DNA of 64,000 nt, taken from contig NZ_JARKIN010000001.1 of the NCBI RefSeq assembly GCF_029351045.1, positions 1,450,001 to 1,514,000 of the forward strand, written 5' to 3'. A model generated the notes under the pieces. The model worked only from the letters and a program-made list of their open reading frames with translations. It ran no database searches and had not been told where the DNA came from. Position 1 is the first letter of the stretch. Each line of letters opens with the position of its first letter. Positions 22,400 through 34,931 of this stretch are shown here, in pieces. This stretch comes from Streptomyces sp. WMMB303 (GTDB taxonomy: Bacteria; Actinomycetota; Actinomycetes; Streptomycetales; Streptomycetaceae). The translations under genes and the position numbers were made by a program.

Positions 22400-23422
22400 T
22401 CAGGAAGCGGGTCCGTCGGCCGTCTTCCGGGACGACTGCGACTTCTCCGCCGCGGACCGCGCCTCCCCGGCGTCCTCGCCGGACTCGGAGGGCTCCTCGG
22501 ACGGCTTCTCGGACGACTCGGCCGCGGCGGGCTCGTCCTCCGCCGACTCCGCGTCCGGGGCCGGATCCGCGTCGGCACCCGCGTCCGGTTCGGCCGGCTC
22601 CAGCTCGACGACCTCCTCGCGGCCGGGCCGCTTCCTCGCGGAGACGACGATGTAGAGGACCGCCAGCAGGAAGACGACGATCGCCGTCCAGTTGTTCAGC
22701 CGCATCCCGAACACGTGATGCGCGTCGTCCACCCGCATGTACTCGATCCAGAACCGTCCCACCGTGTAGGCAGCGACGTAGAGCGCGAACGCCCGGCCGT
22801 GCCCCAGCTTGAAGCGGCGGTCCGCCCAGATCACCAGCAGGGCGACCCCGACGCACCACAGCGACTCGTACAGAAAGGTGGGGTGATAGGTCGCCAGATC
22901 GGGCGTGTCGACCGGCCGGTGCGCAGGGTCGATCTCCAGGGCCCACGGCAGATCGGTCGGCCGCCCGTACAGCTCCTGGTTGAACCAGTTGCCCCAGCGG
23001 CCCAGCGCCTGCGCCAGCACGATCCCCGGCGCCACGGCGTCCGCGTACGCGGGCAGCGGGATGCCGCGGCGGCGGCAGCCGATCCAGGCCCCGAGCGCGC
23101 CGAGCGCGATGGCGCCCCAGATGCCCAGCCCGCCGTCCCAGATACGGAAGGCGTCGACGGGGTTGCGGCCCTCGCCGAAGTAGAGCTGGTAGTCGGTGAT
23201 GACGTGGTACAGCCGACCGCCGAGGAGGCCGAAGGGAACGGCCCAGACGGCGATGTCGGCGACCGTGCCCGGCTGCCCGCCCCGAGCGACCCACCGGCGC
23301 CCGCCGAGCCAGACCGCGGCGAAGACGCCGAGGATGATGCAGAGCGCGTAGCCGCGCAGCGGGAGCGGCCCGAGGTGAATCTCACCGGCCGACGGACTGG
23401 GGATAAAGGCAAGGGTCTCCAT
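22400..23422 (-). CDS. lgt: prolipoprotein diacylglyceryl transferase
   Basis: 340 residues with seven membrane helices. The enzyme transfers diacylglycerol from phosphatidylglycerol to the lipobox cysteine of prolipoproteins, the first step of lipoprotein maturation. The Lgt signature LGRWGNWFNQELYG is present, as are YHPTFLYESLW and GRFWIEYMR. The C-terminal 75 residues form an acidic Glu/Ala/Ser tail usual in Streptomyces. The ATG at 23422 begins METLAFIPSPSAGEI, the normal N-terminus. Several lipoproteins in this window are its clients. Confidence 0.96.
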   Translation of the reverse strand: METLAFIPSPSAGEIHLGPLPLRGYALCIILGVFAAVWLGGRRWVARGGQPGTVADIAVWAVPFGLLGGRLYHVITDYQLYFGEGRNPVDAFRIWDGGLGIWGAIALGALGAWIGCRRRGIPLPAYADAVAPGIVLAQALGRWGNWFNQELYGRPTDLPWALEIDPAHRPVDTPDLATYHPTFLYESLWCVGVALLVIWADRRFKLGHGRAFALYVAAYTVGRFWIEYMRVDDAHHVFGMRLNNWTAIVVFLLAVLYIVVSARKRPGREEVVELEPAEPDAGADADPAPDAESAEDEPAAAESSEKPSEEPSESGEDAGEARSAAEKSQSSRKTADGPAS

Positions 23423-23573
23423 GGCGCCCCTGACGGTACCGTGCCCGGCCGCACCCCGGACAATCAGCCCGCACAACGGCTGGATAACACCGGGGGCGCC
23501 TGCCGGACCCGCGGGCACGGCGAGGACCGCGCCCGCGGCCGCCGGCGGCCGCCGAGGGGCGGAGGGAGGCGGG

Positions 23574-24314
23574 CTAGCTCTTGCGCTCCACCAGTTTCCG
23601 CAGCCCGTCCGGGGTCAGCTGCTCCGAGGGGTCGCTGAAGACGTCCTTGCCGTTCAGCAGGACGGTGGGGGTGCCCTGGTGGCCGGACTTGCGGAAGTCC
23701 TCGTCGGAGCGCTTCACCCAGTCGTCGTGCCGGCCGCCGGTCACACACGAGCGGAACTCGGGGTCGACCAGTCCCTCCACCTTGCCCGCCAGCCGGATCA
23801 GCCGCTCGGTGCTGGCGAAGGCGTCCTCCTGCTCGCGGGGCTGGTTGCGGTAGAGCACGTCGTGGTACGGGCCGAACTTCCCCTTGTCACGGGCGCAGGC
23901 CACCGCGTTGGCCGCCTCGTGCGAGCCCCGGCCGCCCATGTTGCCGTCGATCAGCGTCACCAGGTGGTATTCGGTCCGGAGCTTGCCCGCCCGCTCCAGG
24001 CTCTTGATCGTGTCCCGGAAGGAGTTCTCGAACTGGGCGCACGCCGGGCAGCGGAAGTCCTCGTAGACCGTGAGCCGGGCCGGGGCGCCGCGCTGCCCCA
24101 CGGTGACCGGCTTCGCCGACTGCGAGCCCTGGTCGTCACCGCCCCGGGCGGCCAGGGTGATCCCGACCCCGGCGGCGACGGCCAGCACCCCGGCGACCAC
24201 CGCGCCCACCTTGAGCGAGCGCCACCGGCGCTCAGTTGCCTTGTCGCGCTCCCGCTGGGCCCGCAGGCGTTCGCGGGCCGAGCGCTTGCCGCCGTCATTG
24301 CTGTTCTGGCTCAT
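23574..24314 (-). CDS. DsbA-like membrane-anchored thiol oxidoreductase
   Basis: 246 residues: a basic N-terminus, one membrane anchor (about residues 36-57) and an extracytoplasmic thioredoxin-fold domain of the DsbA/thioredoxin_4 type. The active site is CPAC (Cys89, Cys92) after VYEDFR, and the cis-proline loop is GTPTVLLNGK. It probably forms or shuffles disulfides in exported proteins. ATG 24314 was chosen; a GTG one codon earlier is possible. It lies between trpA and lgt, an arrangement common in Streptomyces. Confidence 0.9.
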   Translation of the reverse strand: MSQNSNDGGKRSARERLRAQRERDKATERRWRSLKVGAVVAGVLAVAAGVGITLAARGGDDQGSQSAKPVTVGQRGAPARLTVYEDFRCPACAQFENSFRDTIKSLERAGKLRTEYHLVTLIDGNMGGRGSHEAANAVACARDKGKFGPYHDVLYRNQPREQEDAFASTERLIRLAGKVEGLVDPEFRSCVTGGRHDDWVKRSDEDFRKSGHQGTPTVLLNGKDVFSDPSEQLTPDGLRKLVERKS

Positions 24315-24414
24315 CACGCCCGACCCAACGAGAGGGGCCGGTCGCCGACGGGCGCGCTGCGCCCTATTTCACCCGAAAGAGCCGTTCGGTGGGGCGGGGA
24401 CGCGACGGGACCGA

Positions 24415-24455
24415 GGCCGGTGGCCGAGGGGCCGGTGGCCGAGGGGCCGGTGGCC
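24415..24455. repeat. 15-bp tandem repeat, 2.7 copies
   Basis: The unit ggccggtggccgagg is repeated from 24415, 24430 and 24445 (last copy partial) in the 230-base gap between trpA and the thioredoxin gene. Its parts are self-complementary (ggcc...ggcc), so it may help form a hairpin in the transcript. Confidence 0.9.
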
Positions 24456-24544
24456 TGCCGAGAGCCGCGGCGCGGGGCCGGGAGCCGCGGGATGCCGCGA
24501 CCCCCGGCCCCGGCCGAGGCCCGGCGCGGTGCCTCAGCAGCGCC

Positions 24545-25398
24545 TCAGCGCCGGACGCCCTCCGCGAGGGCCGCGGCGAGCTGCCGCACCTCGTCCAGCC
24601 CGGCCGCCAGGGTGTCGGCCTCCAGCAGCCGCTTGACGAACGCCGAGCCCACGATGACCCCGTCGGCGAACGCCGCGACCTCGGTCGCCTGCGCGGGGTT
24701 GGACACCCCGAGGCCCACGCAGACCGGCAGGTCGGTGGTGGAGCGGACCCGCTCGACCAGTTCGCGGGCTTCCTCGCCCACCGACTCCCGGGGCCCGGTG
24801 ACCCCCATCAGCGAGGCGGCGTAGACGAAGCCGCTGCCCGCCGCGGTGATCCGGGCGAGGCGCGCCTCCCGGCTGCTGGGGGCGACGACGAAGACCGTGC
24901 CGAGCCCGGCGTGCTCGGCCGCCTTCCGCCACCCCTCGGACTCCTCGACCGGCAGGTCGGGCAGGATGCATCCGGCTCCGCCCGCCGCCGCCAGCTCCTC
25001 GGCGAACCGCTCGGCGCCGTACCGGTCGACGGGATTCCAGTACGTCATGACCAGCACCGGCTTCCCGGTCGCCGCGTGCGCCTCGCGGACTGTGCGCAGC
25101 ACGTCCGCGATCCGCACCCCGCCCTCCAGCGCGATGGTGTCCGCGGTCTGGATGACGGGCCCGTCCATCACCGGGTCGCTGTGCGGCAGCCCCACCTCGA
25201 CCACGTCGCAGCCGCTCTCCAGCAGCGCCGTGCAGGCGGCGATACCGCCGTCGACGGTGGGGAAGCCGGCCGGGAGGTAGCCGACGAGCGCGGCCCGGTT
25301 CTCGGCCCTGGCCCGCGCGAGCGTCTCGTCCAGCAGCCGCACGTTGCCGCCCGCGGCGGCGGAGACTTCGGTGGCTCCCGTTTCCTCGGTGTGCCCGC

Positions 25399-25402
<4 letters not shown>
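24545..25402 (-). CDS. trpA: tryptophan synthase alpha subunit
   Basis: 285 residues. It splits indole-3-glycerol phosphate to indole and glyceraldehyde 3-phosphate, the indole passing by tunnel to TrpB. The TIM-barrel motifs are clear: [31 protein letters not shown] with the catalytic Glu, LPDLPVEES with the catalytic Asp, GVTGPRE in the mobile loop and GLGVSNPAQ in the phosphate site. The start overlaps the trpB stop by 4 bases. Confidence 0.97.
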
Positions 25403-26643
<1,241 letters not shown>

Positions 26644-26793
26644 ACCGAACGCTGCTCCTTGCGAGTGGGCTGATGTGACGGCTCCGGGCCCCGGCTCCTC
26701 CCCGGGCTCCGGCCGGCAGCCGGAGGCGCGCCCGCGCGGGGGCGGGCGGGCAGGGGCGCTCCCCTCAGCGGGGTGCGGGCGGGCAGGGGCGGG

Positions 26794-26946
26794 TCAGCGC
26801 CATCGGCGGCCGCGGATCACGCCCGGCTCGCATCCGATGTGGTATCGGACGGACCGGCCGCGCACCCGGCGCGCGGGCGCCCGGCACCCGCGCGGACGGC
26901 ACCCGCGCGCCAGCGCGAGGGAGCACAGGGAGACCACAGCCGTCAT
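26794..26946 (-). CDS. trpM: small Arg-rich protein TrpM, trp operon modulator
   Basis: A 50-codon gene between trpC and trpB. The product starts MTAVVSLC, has ARGCRPRGCRAPARRVRG (residues 13-30) and ends with VRYHIGCEPG and a terminal RW. This arrangement (two Cys in an Arg-rich stretch, then VRY-IG-EPG and RW) is what I recall for TrpM of Streptomyces, a small basic protein reported to influence tryptophan synthesis and development. It begins 6 bases after the trpC stop. Position, length and motif agree, so I am fairly confident, although it is easily missed by gene finders. Confidence 0.8.
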   Translation of the reverse strand: MTAVVSLCSLALARGCRPRGCRAPARRVRGRSVRYHIGCEPGVIRGRRWR

Positions 26947-26952
26947 CGCGTG

Positions 26953-27774
26953 TCAGTCCCTCCCCCCGTGGCGGAGCGCGGGGTGAGCGCCCGCGGCCAC
27001 GAGGTCGGAGACAGCGGTGCGCGGATCCTTGCCCGTCACCAGCGACTCCCCCACCAGGACGGCGTCGGCCCCCTCGTTCGCGTACGCGATCAGGTCGTGC
27101 GGACCGCGGACACCGGACTCGGCGATCCTGACGATGTGGTCGGGGATCTCGGGAGCGATCCGGGTGAAGTTGCCGCGGTCCACCTCGAGGGTCTTCAGGT
27201 TCCGTGCGTTGACGCCGATGATCTTCGCCCCGGCCGCCACCGCACGCTCGGCCTCGTCCTCGTCGTGCACCTCGACCAGCGGGGTGAGACCGATGGACTC
27301 GGCACGCTCGATCAGCGAGACCAGGGCCTCCTGCTCCAGCGCGGCGACGATCAGCAGCACCAGGTCGGCGCCGTGCGCGCGGGCCTCCCACAGTTGGTAG
27401 GAGGAGAAGACGAAGTCCTTGCGCAGGACGGGGATGTCGACGCGGGCCCGGACCGCCTCCAGGTCAGCCAGCGAGCCGCCGAACCGGCGGCGCTCGGTGA
27501 GGACGGAGATGACGGCGGCGCCGCCGGCCTCGTAGTCGGCGGCGAGCCCGGCCGGGTCGGCGATGGCCGCCAGCGCGCCCTTGGACGGGCTGGAGCGCTT
27601 CACCTCGCAGATCACCCGTACCCCGGCCGCACTGTCGCCCTTGAGTGCCGCGAGCCCGTCCTTGGCCTGGGGTGCCCGGGCGACGCGCTCCTTGAGCTCC
27701 TCGAGGCTGACGCGCGCCTGCCGCTCGGCGAGGTCTTCCCGCACGCCTTCGATGATCTCGTCGAGCACACTCAC
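26953..27774 (-). CDS. trpC: indole-3-glycerol phosphate synthase
   Basis: 273 residues. It cyclises CdRP to indole-3-glycerol phosphate. Motifs are [13 protein letters not shown] with the catalytic Lys, [18 protein letters not shown] with the second Lys, [22 protein letters not shown] and [10 protein letters not shown]. The GTG at 27774 is preceded by AGGAGG at ideal spacing. The 221 bases upstream are gene-free and contain the promoter; no tryptophan-rich leader peptide was found there. Confidence 0.97.
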   Translation of the reverse strand: MSVLDEIIEGVREDLAERQARVSLEELKERVARAPQAKDGLAALKGDSAAGVRVICEVKRSSPSKGALAAIADPAGLAADYEAGGAAVISVLTERRRFGGSLADLEAVRARVDIPVLRKDFVFSSYQLWEARAHGADLVLLIVAALEQEALVSLIERAESIGLTPLVEVHDEDEAERAVAAGAKIIGVNARNLKTLEVDRGNFTRIAPEIPDHIVRIAESGVRGPHDLIAYANEGADAVLVGESLVTGKDPRTAVSDLVAAGAHPALRHGGRD

Positions 27775-27995
27775 CGAGCGGCCTCCTTGCTGGCTGGGGT
27801 TCGGGCTGGATACGGGTCGGGCGCCGGGCCGGCGGCGGATAAAGGTTCCGGGGCGCTCCTCGGAGGCGGAGCAGGGGATGGTCGGGTGGGCCCCTGTGAT
27901 GGTATCCGCCCCGGCACGGAGGTCCCGCATCCGGTTGACCACAGTCCCATATAGCGGACAAATCACCGCCCCGGTGGCCGTGCGGGCGCGGCTGC

Positions 27996-28415
27996 TCAAG
28001 GAGCCAGGCCGGCTCCGAGGGGCGTATTCCGGACAACCGTGAACGCGACCGCCAGCGCCCCGAGGGCCCACCAGTGCCAGGCCCGCAGCCGCACCGGGAA
28101 GGTGTAGCGGCGGCCCCGGACCGCGCCGACGGCCCAGTGCAGCCAGCCCAGCGCGAAGCCCGCGAAGAGCAGCACGGCGAGGACGTTCGCGCCCAGCGCG
28201 GTGCCCAGGTCGCCCTGGGTGACGGCGTGCGCGCTGCGCAGCCCGCCGCAGCCGGGGCAGTACAGGCCGGCGACGGTCAGGAAGGGGCAGGCCGGGTAGT
28301 GGCCGGGCTCGTTGGGATCGACGACGGCCACAACCGCGAAGGCCGCGCCCACCGCGGCGAGACTGCCGAGGGGCACGGCCAGCCGCGGCACCGCTCCGGT
28401 GAGGCGGTGCCGCAC
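27996..28415 (-). CDS. DUF2752 membrane protein
   Basis: 139 residues with three membrane helices. The motif [18 protein letters not shown] (Cys pairs and GCG-L-R after helix 1) defines DUF2752, a family of unknown function common in bacteria and often near trp genes in actinobacteria. The GTG at 28415 was taken; it lies 23 bases after the preceding gene. A metal- or disulfide-linked role is possible because of the conserved cysteines, but not known. Confidence 0.88.
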   Translation of the reverse strand: MRHRLTGAVPRLAVPLGSLAAVGAAFAVVAVVDPNEPGHYPACPFLTVAGLYCPGCGGLRSAHAVTQGDLGTALGANVLAVLLFAGFALGWLHWAVGAVRGRRYTFPVRLRAWHWWALGALAVAFTVVRNTPLGAGLAP

Positions 28416-28438
28416 GGTCGCGGCGTCCTGCCGGTCGC

Positions 28439-28717
28439 TCAGGAGTGCGCCTTGTCGGCGACCGGCCGGTGCGCCTGCTCGTGCGCCAGCTTGTGGGCCC
28501 GGGCCTGCTCGGCCGTCAGACCGGGGGACTTCGACTGGCCCATCCCCGCCGCCCGCATGATGCCGCCGATCACAGCGCCCGCCCCGATGACGACCAGCCC
28601 TGCGATCACACCGACGGGCTGCGCCAGCACCGTGAAGGCGGAGGCGACGCAGAAGCCGACGAAGGCGGTGATCGAGCCGGTCCAGGCGGCCGGGGTGTGT
28701 CCGTGGCTGTGCGCCAT
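28439..28717 (-). CDS. HGxxPAAW family small membrane protein
   Basis: 92 residues; it starts [16 protein letters not shown], the hallmark of the actinobacterial HGxxPAAW family, followed by two membrane helices ([34 protein letters not shown]). The C-terminal 30 residues are polar and His-rich. Function is unknown; it is consistently found between trpE and trpC in Streptomyces-type genomes. It has a GGAG-type ribosome site. Confidence 0.88.
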   Translation of the reverse strand: MAHSHGHTPAAWTGSITAFVGFCVASAFTVLAQPVGVIAGLVVIGAGAVIGGIMRAAGMGQSKSPGLTAEQARAHKLAHEQAHRPVADKAHS

Positions 28718-28877
28718 GAATGCTCCTTGAGTCACAACATGAGGTGGGGCCACCCGGCCCGTTCGCCGCCCATTCTCCCCCTTCAGCGCCCGCGCGGGGG
28801 CACGGGGGTCGACCGTACGGCCGCGGCGGACCACGGGCCGGTGCCGGACGCGCGCGCGGACGCCGCGGAGCCGCGGC

Positions 28878-29587
28878 TCAGGCGGTGCCGTGCGTGGGGT
28901 CCTCGCCGCGGTCCAGGGCCTTCCACAGGTCCTCGGGCCGGTCGGGGTCGACACGGCGCGTCCGGGCGGCGCGCTGCCGCAGCGGGGTGCGCTCGTAGCG
29001 GGCACTGCCGGACATCGAGGGCCAGCCCGCGCCGTACCGTAGCGCCAGCAGCCCGGCGACCAGGAGCAGCGCCCCGCCCACCGCTGACACGTACGGCCAG
29101 GCGCTGACGTCCGCGGCGCCGATACCGCTGTCGGTCAGGCCGCTGGTCTCGGCGGCCTCGGCGGAGAGCGCGCCGGTGTCGTCGGCCCCCAGCAGCGCCG
29201 AGGCCAGGACGGCGGCGCCGCACAGCGCGAGCAGCCCGGCGACGATCCGGCGCACGGCGCGGCGTACGGCGAAGACGGCGACGAGCGCGGCGAGGCCGAC
29301 CAGCGCCAGTGCGCTGGGCAGGCCGGTGACGTCGCCGCCCTCGGCCCTGACCGGCACCTGACCCTCGGCGAACTCGGCGGTGGAGGTGCTCCAGGTCTGC
29401 CCCGCGGAGACCAGCGCGAGGGCCGCGCCCACCGCGCCGCACAGCAGGGCCGCCGCCAGCGCGGTGCGGGCCGCGCGGGAGCGCGATGTGCCCGGGCGGC
29501 CGGCGTGCGGGGCGGGCTCCGCTTCCGGCCGGCCGGGGTGCGGGCCCCCCTCGGTACCGTCCGGATCCTGCGCGGGGGTCGAAGAAG

Positions 29588-29591
<4 letters not shown>
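28878..29591 (-). CDS. Trp operon-associated membrane protein (TIGR02234)
   Basis: 237 residues with a Pro-rich N-terminus and four membrane helices. Between the first two is the stretch [12 protein letters not shown], and after helix 3 a [16 protein letters not shown] helix, as in the family named for its link with trp genes in actinobacteria. The GTG overlaps the trpE stop (GTGA). The role is unknown; transport or complex assembly has been suggested by linkage only. Confidence 0.9.
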
Positions 29592-31105
<1,514 letters not shown>

Positions 31106-31208
31106 GGCGCCTCACCCTACTGGTCCGGCGGCGGCGCGGCGTCGGGGTCACCGGCCGCGGGTCAGCGGGGCGTCGGCACCACCCGTTCCGGGCGGCGGGC
31201 CGTCGCCG

Positions 31209-31568
31209 TCACCGCTCCCGGGGCAGCAGCACGTCGGCGTCGAAGCAGGTGCGGCTGCCGGTGTGGCAGGCGGCCCCGGTCTGGTCGACCTGCACCAGCA
31301 CGGTGTCCGCGTCGCAGTCCAGCGCCACGGACTTGACCCGCTGCACATGCCCGGAGGTGTCGCCCTTGACCCAGTACTCGCCGCGGCTGCGGCTCCAGTA
31401 CGTGGCGCGCCCGGTGGTGAGGGTGCGGTGCAGGGCCTCGTCGTCCATCCACCCCAGCATCAGCACCTCCCCGGTGTCGTACTGCTGGGCGACGGCGGGC
31501 AGCAGTCCGTCCGGGTTGTGCTTGAGCCGGGCGGCGACGGCGGGGTCGAGGGTGCTCTCCTGGGACAT
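31209..31568 (-). CDS. hisI: phosphoribosyl-AMP cyclohydrolase
   Basis: 119 residues, the single-domain HisI that opens the purine ring of PR-AMP in the third step of histidine synthesis. Signature parts are [32 protein letters not shown] and the zinc and magnesium ligands in [22 protein letters not shown]. It lies 103 bases ahead of trpE on the same strand and may be transcribed with it. Confidence 0.96.
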   Translation of the reverse strand: MSQESTLDPAVAARLKHNPDGLLPAVAQQYDTGEVLMLGWMDDEALHRTLTTGRATYWSRSRGEYWVKGDTSGHVQRVKSVALDCDADTVLVQVDQTGAACHTGSRTCFDADVLLPRER

Positions 31569-31610
31569 GGCTCCATTGTCCCGCACCTGTCCGGCACTCC
31601 GTACCGCTCG

Positions 31611-31636
31611 GCGCGGCCGCGGTACCGCGGCCGCGC
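31611..31636. repeat. 26-bp perfect palindrome between divergent genes
   Basis: A self-complementary 26-base run centred on GGTACC (31621-31626) with 13-base arms lies between hisI (leftward) and the TIGR03085 gene (rightward), 43 bases upstream of hisI. It could be an operator or a cruciform-prone spot; GC content raises the chance of long palindromes, but 13 perfect pairs is notable. Confidence 0.7.
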
Positions 31637-31733
31637 GGGCGGCGCGGCACCCGGCTCGGCGCCGGACACGCCGCGCACACGCCCGGGCACCGACAGCTCC
31701 CCGTCCGCGCCCTCCGCGCCGTACGCTTGCGGT

Positions 31734-32366
31734 ATGTCGACCCATGCCAAGCGTGAACGTCTGCTGCTCGCCGATCTCTTGGAGGCCAACGGTCCGGACG
31801 CGCCCACCCTGTGCGAGGGGTGGCGCACCCGGGACCTGGCCGCGCACGTCGTCGTGCGCGAACGCCGCGGGGACGCGGCCGGCGGCCTGCTGATCAAGCA
31901 GCTCGCGCCCCGACTGGAGCGGGTGCAGGCCGAGTTCACCGCCAAACCGTACGACGAGCTGATCCACCTCATCCGCACCGGCCCGCCCCGGATGTCGCCC
32001 TTCGCGCTCAAGCAGGTGGACGAGGCGGCCAACACGGTCGAGTTCTTCATCCACGGCGAAGACGTACGCCGTGCACAGCCCGGCTGGGCGCGGCGCGAGC
32101 TGGACCCCGTCTTCGAGGACGCGTTGTGGCGCCGGCTGGAGACGGCCGCCCGGATGTACGGGCGCAAGGCGCCGGTCGGTCTGGTATTGCGCCGCCCCGA
32201 CGGCCAGACGGCGGTCGCCCGGCGCGGCACCCCGGTCGTGACCGCCGTCGGCGCGCCCTCGGAGCTGCTGCTGTTCGTCTCGGGCCGCACGGAGCAGGCG
32301 GACGTGGAACTGGACGGCGACAAGGAAGCTCTCACCCGCCTCGGTGAGGCCGGCCTGGGCATGTAG
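31734..32366 (+). CDS. TIGR03085 family metal-binding protein
   Basis: 210 residues of the DinB-like four-helix-bundle superfamily, related to mycothiol-dependent maleylpyruvate isomerases. It contains [20 protein letters not shown] with the first metal-ligand histidine and [17 protein letters not shown] with the second, then a small C-terminal alpha/beta domain with LLLFVSGR. The reaction is unknown; a thiol-dependent transferase is plausible. ATG 31734 fits the family start [15 protein letters not shown]. Confidence 0.9.
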   Translation: MSTHAKRERLLLADLLEANGPDAPTLCEGWRTRDLAAHVVVRERRGDAAGGLLIKQLAPRLERVQAEFTAKPYDELIHLIRTGPPRMSPFALKQVDEAANTVEFFIHGEDVRRAQPGWARRELDPVFEDALWRRLETAARMYGRKAPVGLVLRRPDGQTAVARRGTPVVTAVGAPSELLLFVSGRTEQADVELDGDKEALTRLGEAGLGM

Positions 32367-32645
32367 CCGGCGCCGCGCCGGGAGCGTCCGGCAGCGAGCG
32401 CGCCCTGGCATCCGAAGCGTCCGGGCGGCCCCGACGGTCGGAGTGCCGCGCGCCGGGAACGCTTTGGGCCCCGCCGCGCCACCGTCCGCGTGCGGCGCCG
32501 CCCCGGAGCCGGAACCGGGCAGCGCACCGGCGTGCGCCCCCGGCCCGCGCCGGGCGCCGCCCCCAAGGCGGGGCAGGGGCGGGTACGGGGACGGCTCAGG
32601 GTGTTCCCGGATGGAGCGCGGGGACGGCGCGGGGAGTGTGGAGTC

Positions 32646-33872
32646 ATGACTCCCATGCCGCTCTTCCGCAGCCGCATCTCCGCCCCCCGCGCCCCCTCCC
32701 GCCGGACCCTGCTGGCCGGTGTGGTCTCCGGCGCCGCGGTGGCCACTGTCGGCACCCCGGTGCCGGCCGTCGCCCGGAGCGGGACCGAGCGCCCCATGCT
32801 GCCGCCGCCGGACGCCCGCGCGCTGCGCGCGGCCATCGACGATCTCGCCCACCCCCGGGCCTCCGGTGCCCAGCTCCGGGTCACCGGCTCGGCCGGCCGG
32901 TGGTACGGCACCTCGGGGGTGTCGGACCCGGCCACCGAACGCCACGTCGGGCTCAACGACAGGGTGCGTGCGGGCAGCATCACCAAGGCGTTCGTGGCGA
33001 CGGCCGCGCTCCAGCTCGCCGACGAGGGGCGGCTGCGGCTCGAGGCGCCCGTACGGCACTATCTGCCCGCTCTCCTCCCCGAGCGCTTCGGCGCCGTCAC
33101 GGTGGCGCAGCTCCTCGACCACACCAGCGGGCTGCCCGACCACGTCGGAATGCCGGACATGGACACTCCGCAGGCCGTGCTGCGGCACCGTTTCGACCGG
33201 TGGACGCCACAGCAGATCGTGGCCACGATCACACAGGGGGAGCTGAAGTTCCGGCCCGGCACCGCCCAGGAGTACCGGGGCATCAACTACGTGCTGGCGG
33301 CGCTGGTCATCGAGCAGGTGGCCGGGCGGCCGTACGGCATCGAGATACGGGACCGGCTGCTGCGCCCGCTGCGGCTGGGCCACACCTCCTTCCCCTCGGC
33401 GGAGGGCAACCCGCGGCGGATCCGGGGGCCGCATATGCACGGCTGTCTGGACAGGGGCGACGGCACGCTCGTGGACGTCTCCGAGTTCGACATGTCGCGC
33501 TCGCACGCGGATGGTGAACTCGTCTCCAGCACCGGCGACCTGCACCGTTTCCTGGCGGCCCTGTTCTCCGGGGCGCTGCTGCCCCAGCGGCAGCTGCGGA
33601 AGATGTTCACCCTGCCGCCCGAGCACGTACGGATGCTCGACGGCAGCCCGGCGCGCTACAGCACCGGGCTGCAGGCCGCCACGGTCAACGGCGTCACGCT
33701 GTGGGGCAAGACGGGCCGGCAGTACGGCTACGCGAGCGGCATGTTCGCCACCCGCGACCAGCAGCGCCGGCTCGTGTGGTCGTTCACCCCCGTGGTGCTG
33801 GGCGCGGACCCTTCGCCGATGAGCCGGCGGATCGCCGGTGCGGCCACCGCGGCGACCGCCACCCGCCGCTGA
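32646..33872 (+). CDS. exported serine hydrolase (beta-lactamase/DD-peptidase fold)
   Basis: 408 residues with a twin-arginine-type signal ([18 protein letters not shown], then cleavage near VPAVA). The catalytic S-x-x-K is GSITKAF; the second motif is altered (EYRGINY where YSN is usual), and the third is [12 protein letters not shown]. These belong to the class C beta-lactamase/D-Ala-D-Ala carboxypeptidase group acting on cell-wall peptides or esters outside the membrane. It is single, 279 bases after the TIGR03085 gene; that gap shows no gene. Confidence 0.88.
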   Translation: MTPMPLFRSRISAPRAPSRRTLLAGVVSGAAVATVGTPVPAVARSGTERPMLPPPDARALRAAIDDLAHPRASGAQLRVTGSAGRWYGTSGVSDPATERHVGLNDRVRAGSITKAFVATAALQLADEGRLRLEAPVRHYLPALLPERFGAVTVAQLLDHTSGLPDHVGMPDMDTPQAVLRHRFDRWTPQQIVATITQGELKFRPGTAQEYRGINYVLAALVIEQVAGRPYGIEIRDRLLRPLRLGHTSFPSAEGNPRRIRGPHMHGCLDRGDGTLVDVSEFDMSRSHADGELVSSTGDLHRFLAALFSGALLPQRQLRKMFTLPPEHVRMLDGSPARYSTGLQAATVNGVTLWGKTGRQYGYASGMFATRDQQRRLVWSFTPVVLGADPSPMSRRIAGAATAATATRR

Positions 33873-33952
33873 GCCATGCGATTCGCGCCCCCCGGGGGGC
33901 GCGGGAGCGACCCGCGTCCCACACCGACCGGCAGGGCCCCGCGTCCTCCCGG

Positions 33953-34840
33953 CTACTCCCTCGAGACCCGCTCGGTGAGGATCCGCTGGAGCTCCCGGGC
34001 CGCGCGGGTCGGGGAGACGTCGCCGCGGTGCGCAACCGCGACGGTGCGGTGCAGCCCGGGTGGTGCGAAACGGGTGATCCGCAGGCCGGAGCGGGCCGCG
34101 ACCATCCGGGGGACCACGGCCAGCCCGAGGCCCGCGCGGACGAAGCCGAGCACGGCGTCCATCTCGCCGCCCTCCACGCCGAAGACGGGTTCGAAGCCCG
34201 CGTCGCGGCAGGCGGCCACGGTCAGCTCCCGCAGGTCGTAGCCGCGCCGGAACATCGCCAGCGGACGGCCGCGCAGGTCCTCGACGCGGACGCGGTCGCG
34301 GCGCGGGAGCGGGGGCGCGTCCGGGGCGGCGACGACGACGAGTTCCTCGCTCAGCAGCTCGTCCGCGGCCAGTACCGGCCCCTGGCCCGGCAGCGGGGTG
34401 ATGATCAGCGCCAGGTCCAGCTCCCCCGCGGCCAGCGCGCGCACCAGGTCCTGGGAGCCGTCCTCGTGCACCATCAGTTCCACGCCGGGGTAGCGGTCGT
34501 GGAAGGCGCGCAGCACGTCCGGCACGAGTCCGGCGCACAGGCTCGGCGGTGCCCCCAGCCGGATCCGCCCGCGGCGGAGCTGTGCGACCTCCTGCACCTC
34601 GCGGCGCGCCGTCTCGGTGTCGGCCAGGATCCGCCGGGCCAGCGGCAGCAGAGCCTCGCCCGCGTCGGTGAGCGAGATGTGCCCCCGCGCCCGGTGGAAG
34701 AGCTCGGCGCCCAGCTCCCGTTCCAGGGAGCGGATCTGCTGGGAGAGGGAGGGCTGGGCCACGTGCTCACGCTGGGCCGCCCGGGTGAAGTGCCGGGTGT
34801 CGGCGACGGCGGTGAAGTAGCGGAGCTGCTGGAGCTGCAT
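33953..34840 (-). CDS. LysR-family transcriptional regulator
   Basis: 295 residues: an N-terminal winged helix ([37 protein letters not shown]) and a periplasmic-binding-like effector domain. It is transcribed away from the succinate dehydrogenase operon with 91 bases between, and the palindrome GATAGGC-aag-GCCTATC lies in the gap, as expected for a LysR protein controlling both itself and the sdh genes. ATG 34840 gives the normal N-terminus; upstream in-frame codons are not conserved-looking. Confidence 0.93.
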   Translation of the reverse strand: MQLQQLRYFTAVADTRHFTRAAQREHVAQPSLSQQIRSLERELGAELFHRARGHISLTDAGEALLPLARRILADTETARREVQEVAQLRRGRIRLGAPPSLCAGLVPDVLRAFHDRYPGVELMVHEDGSQDLVRALAAGELDLALIITPLPGQGPVLAADELLSEELVVVAAPDAPPLPRRDRVRVEDLRGRPLAMFRRGYDLRELTVAACRDAGFEPVFGVEGGEMDAVLGFVRAGLGLAVVPRMVAARSGLRITRFAPPGLHRTVAVAHRGDVSPTRAARELQRILTERVSRE

Positions 34841-34861
34841 ACCGCAAGCATACGGCGCGAT

Positions 34862-34878
34862 GATAGGCAAGGCCTATC
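34862..34878. promoter_or_regulatory. LysR-type operator palindrome
   Basis: GATAGGC-aag-GCCTATC, 7-bp perfect arms, sits in the 91-base space between the divergent LysR gene and sdhC. It contains a T-N11-A core (ATAGGC...CCTAT), the usual LysR recognition pattern. Confidence 0.7.
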
Positions 34879-34931
34879 GTTCGCAGCTCTTCTATGTCTT
34901 GGACTGATGCCGAGAGCCGTCCCTACCGTGC

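Noticed and set aside
27775..27995. Tryptophan-rich leader peptide (attenuator) before trpC
   Set aside because: No short frame with consecutive TGG codons was found here or before trpE (31106-31208).
32367..32645. A small gene between the TIGR03085 and serine hydrolase genes
   Set aside because: Open frames there lack ribosome sites and coding bias, and their translations are Arg/Pro/Gly noise.
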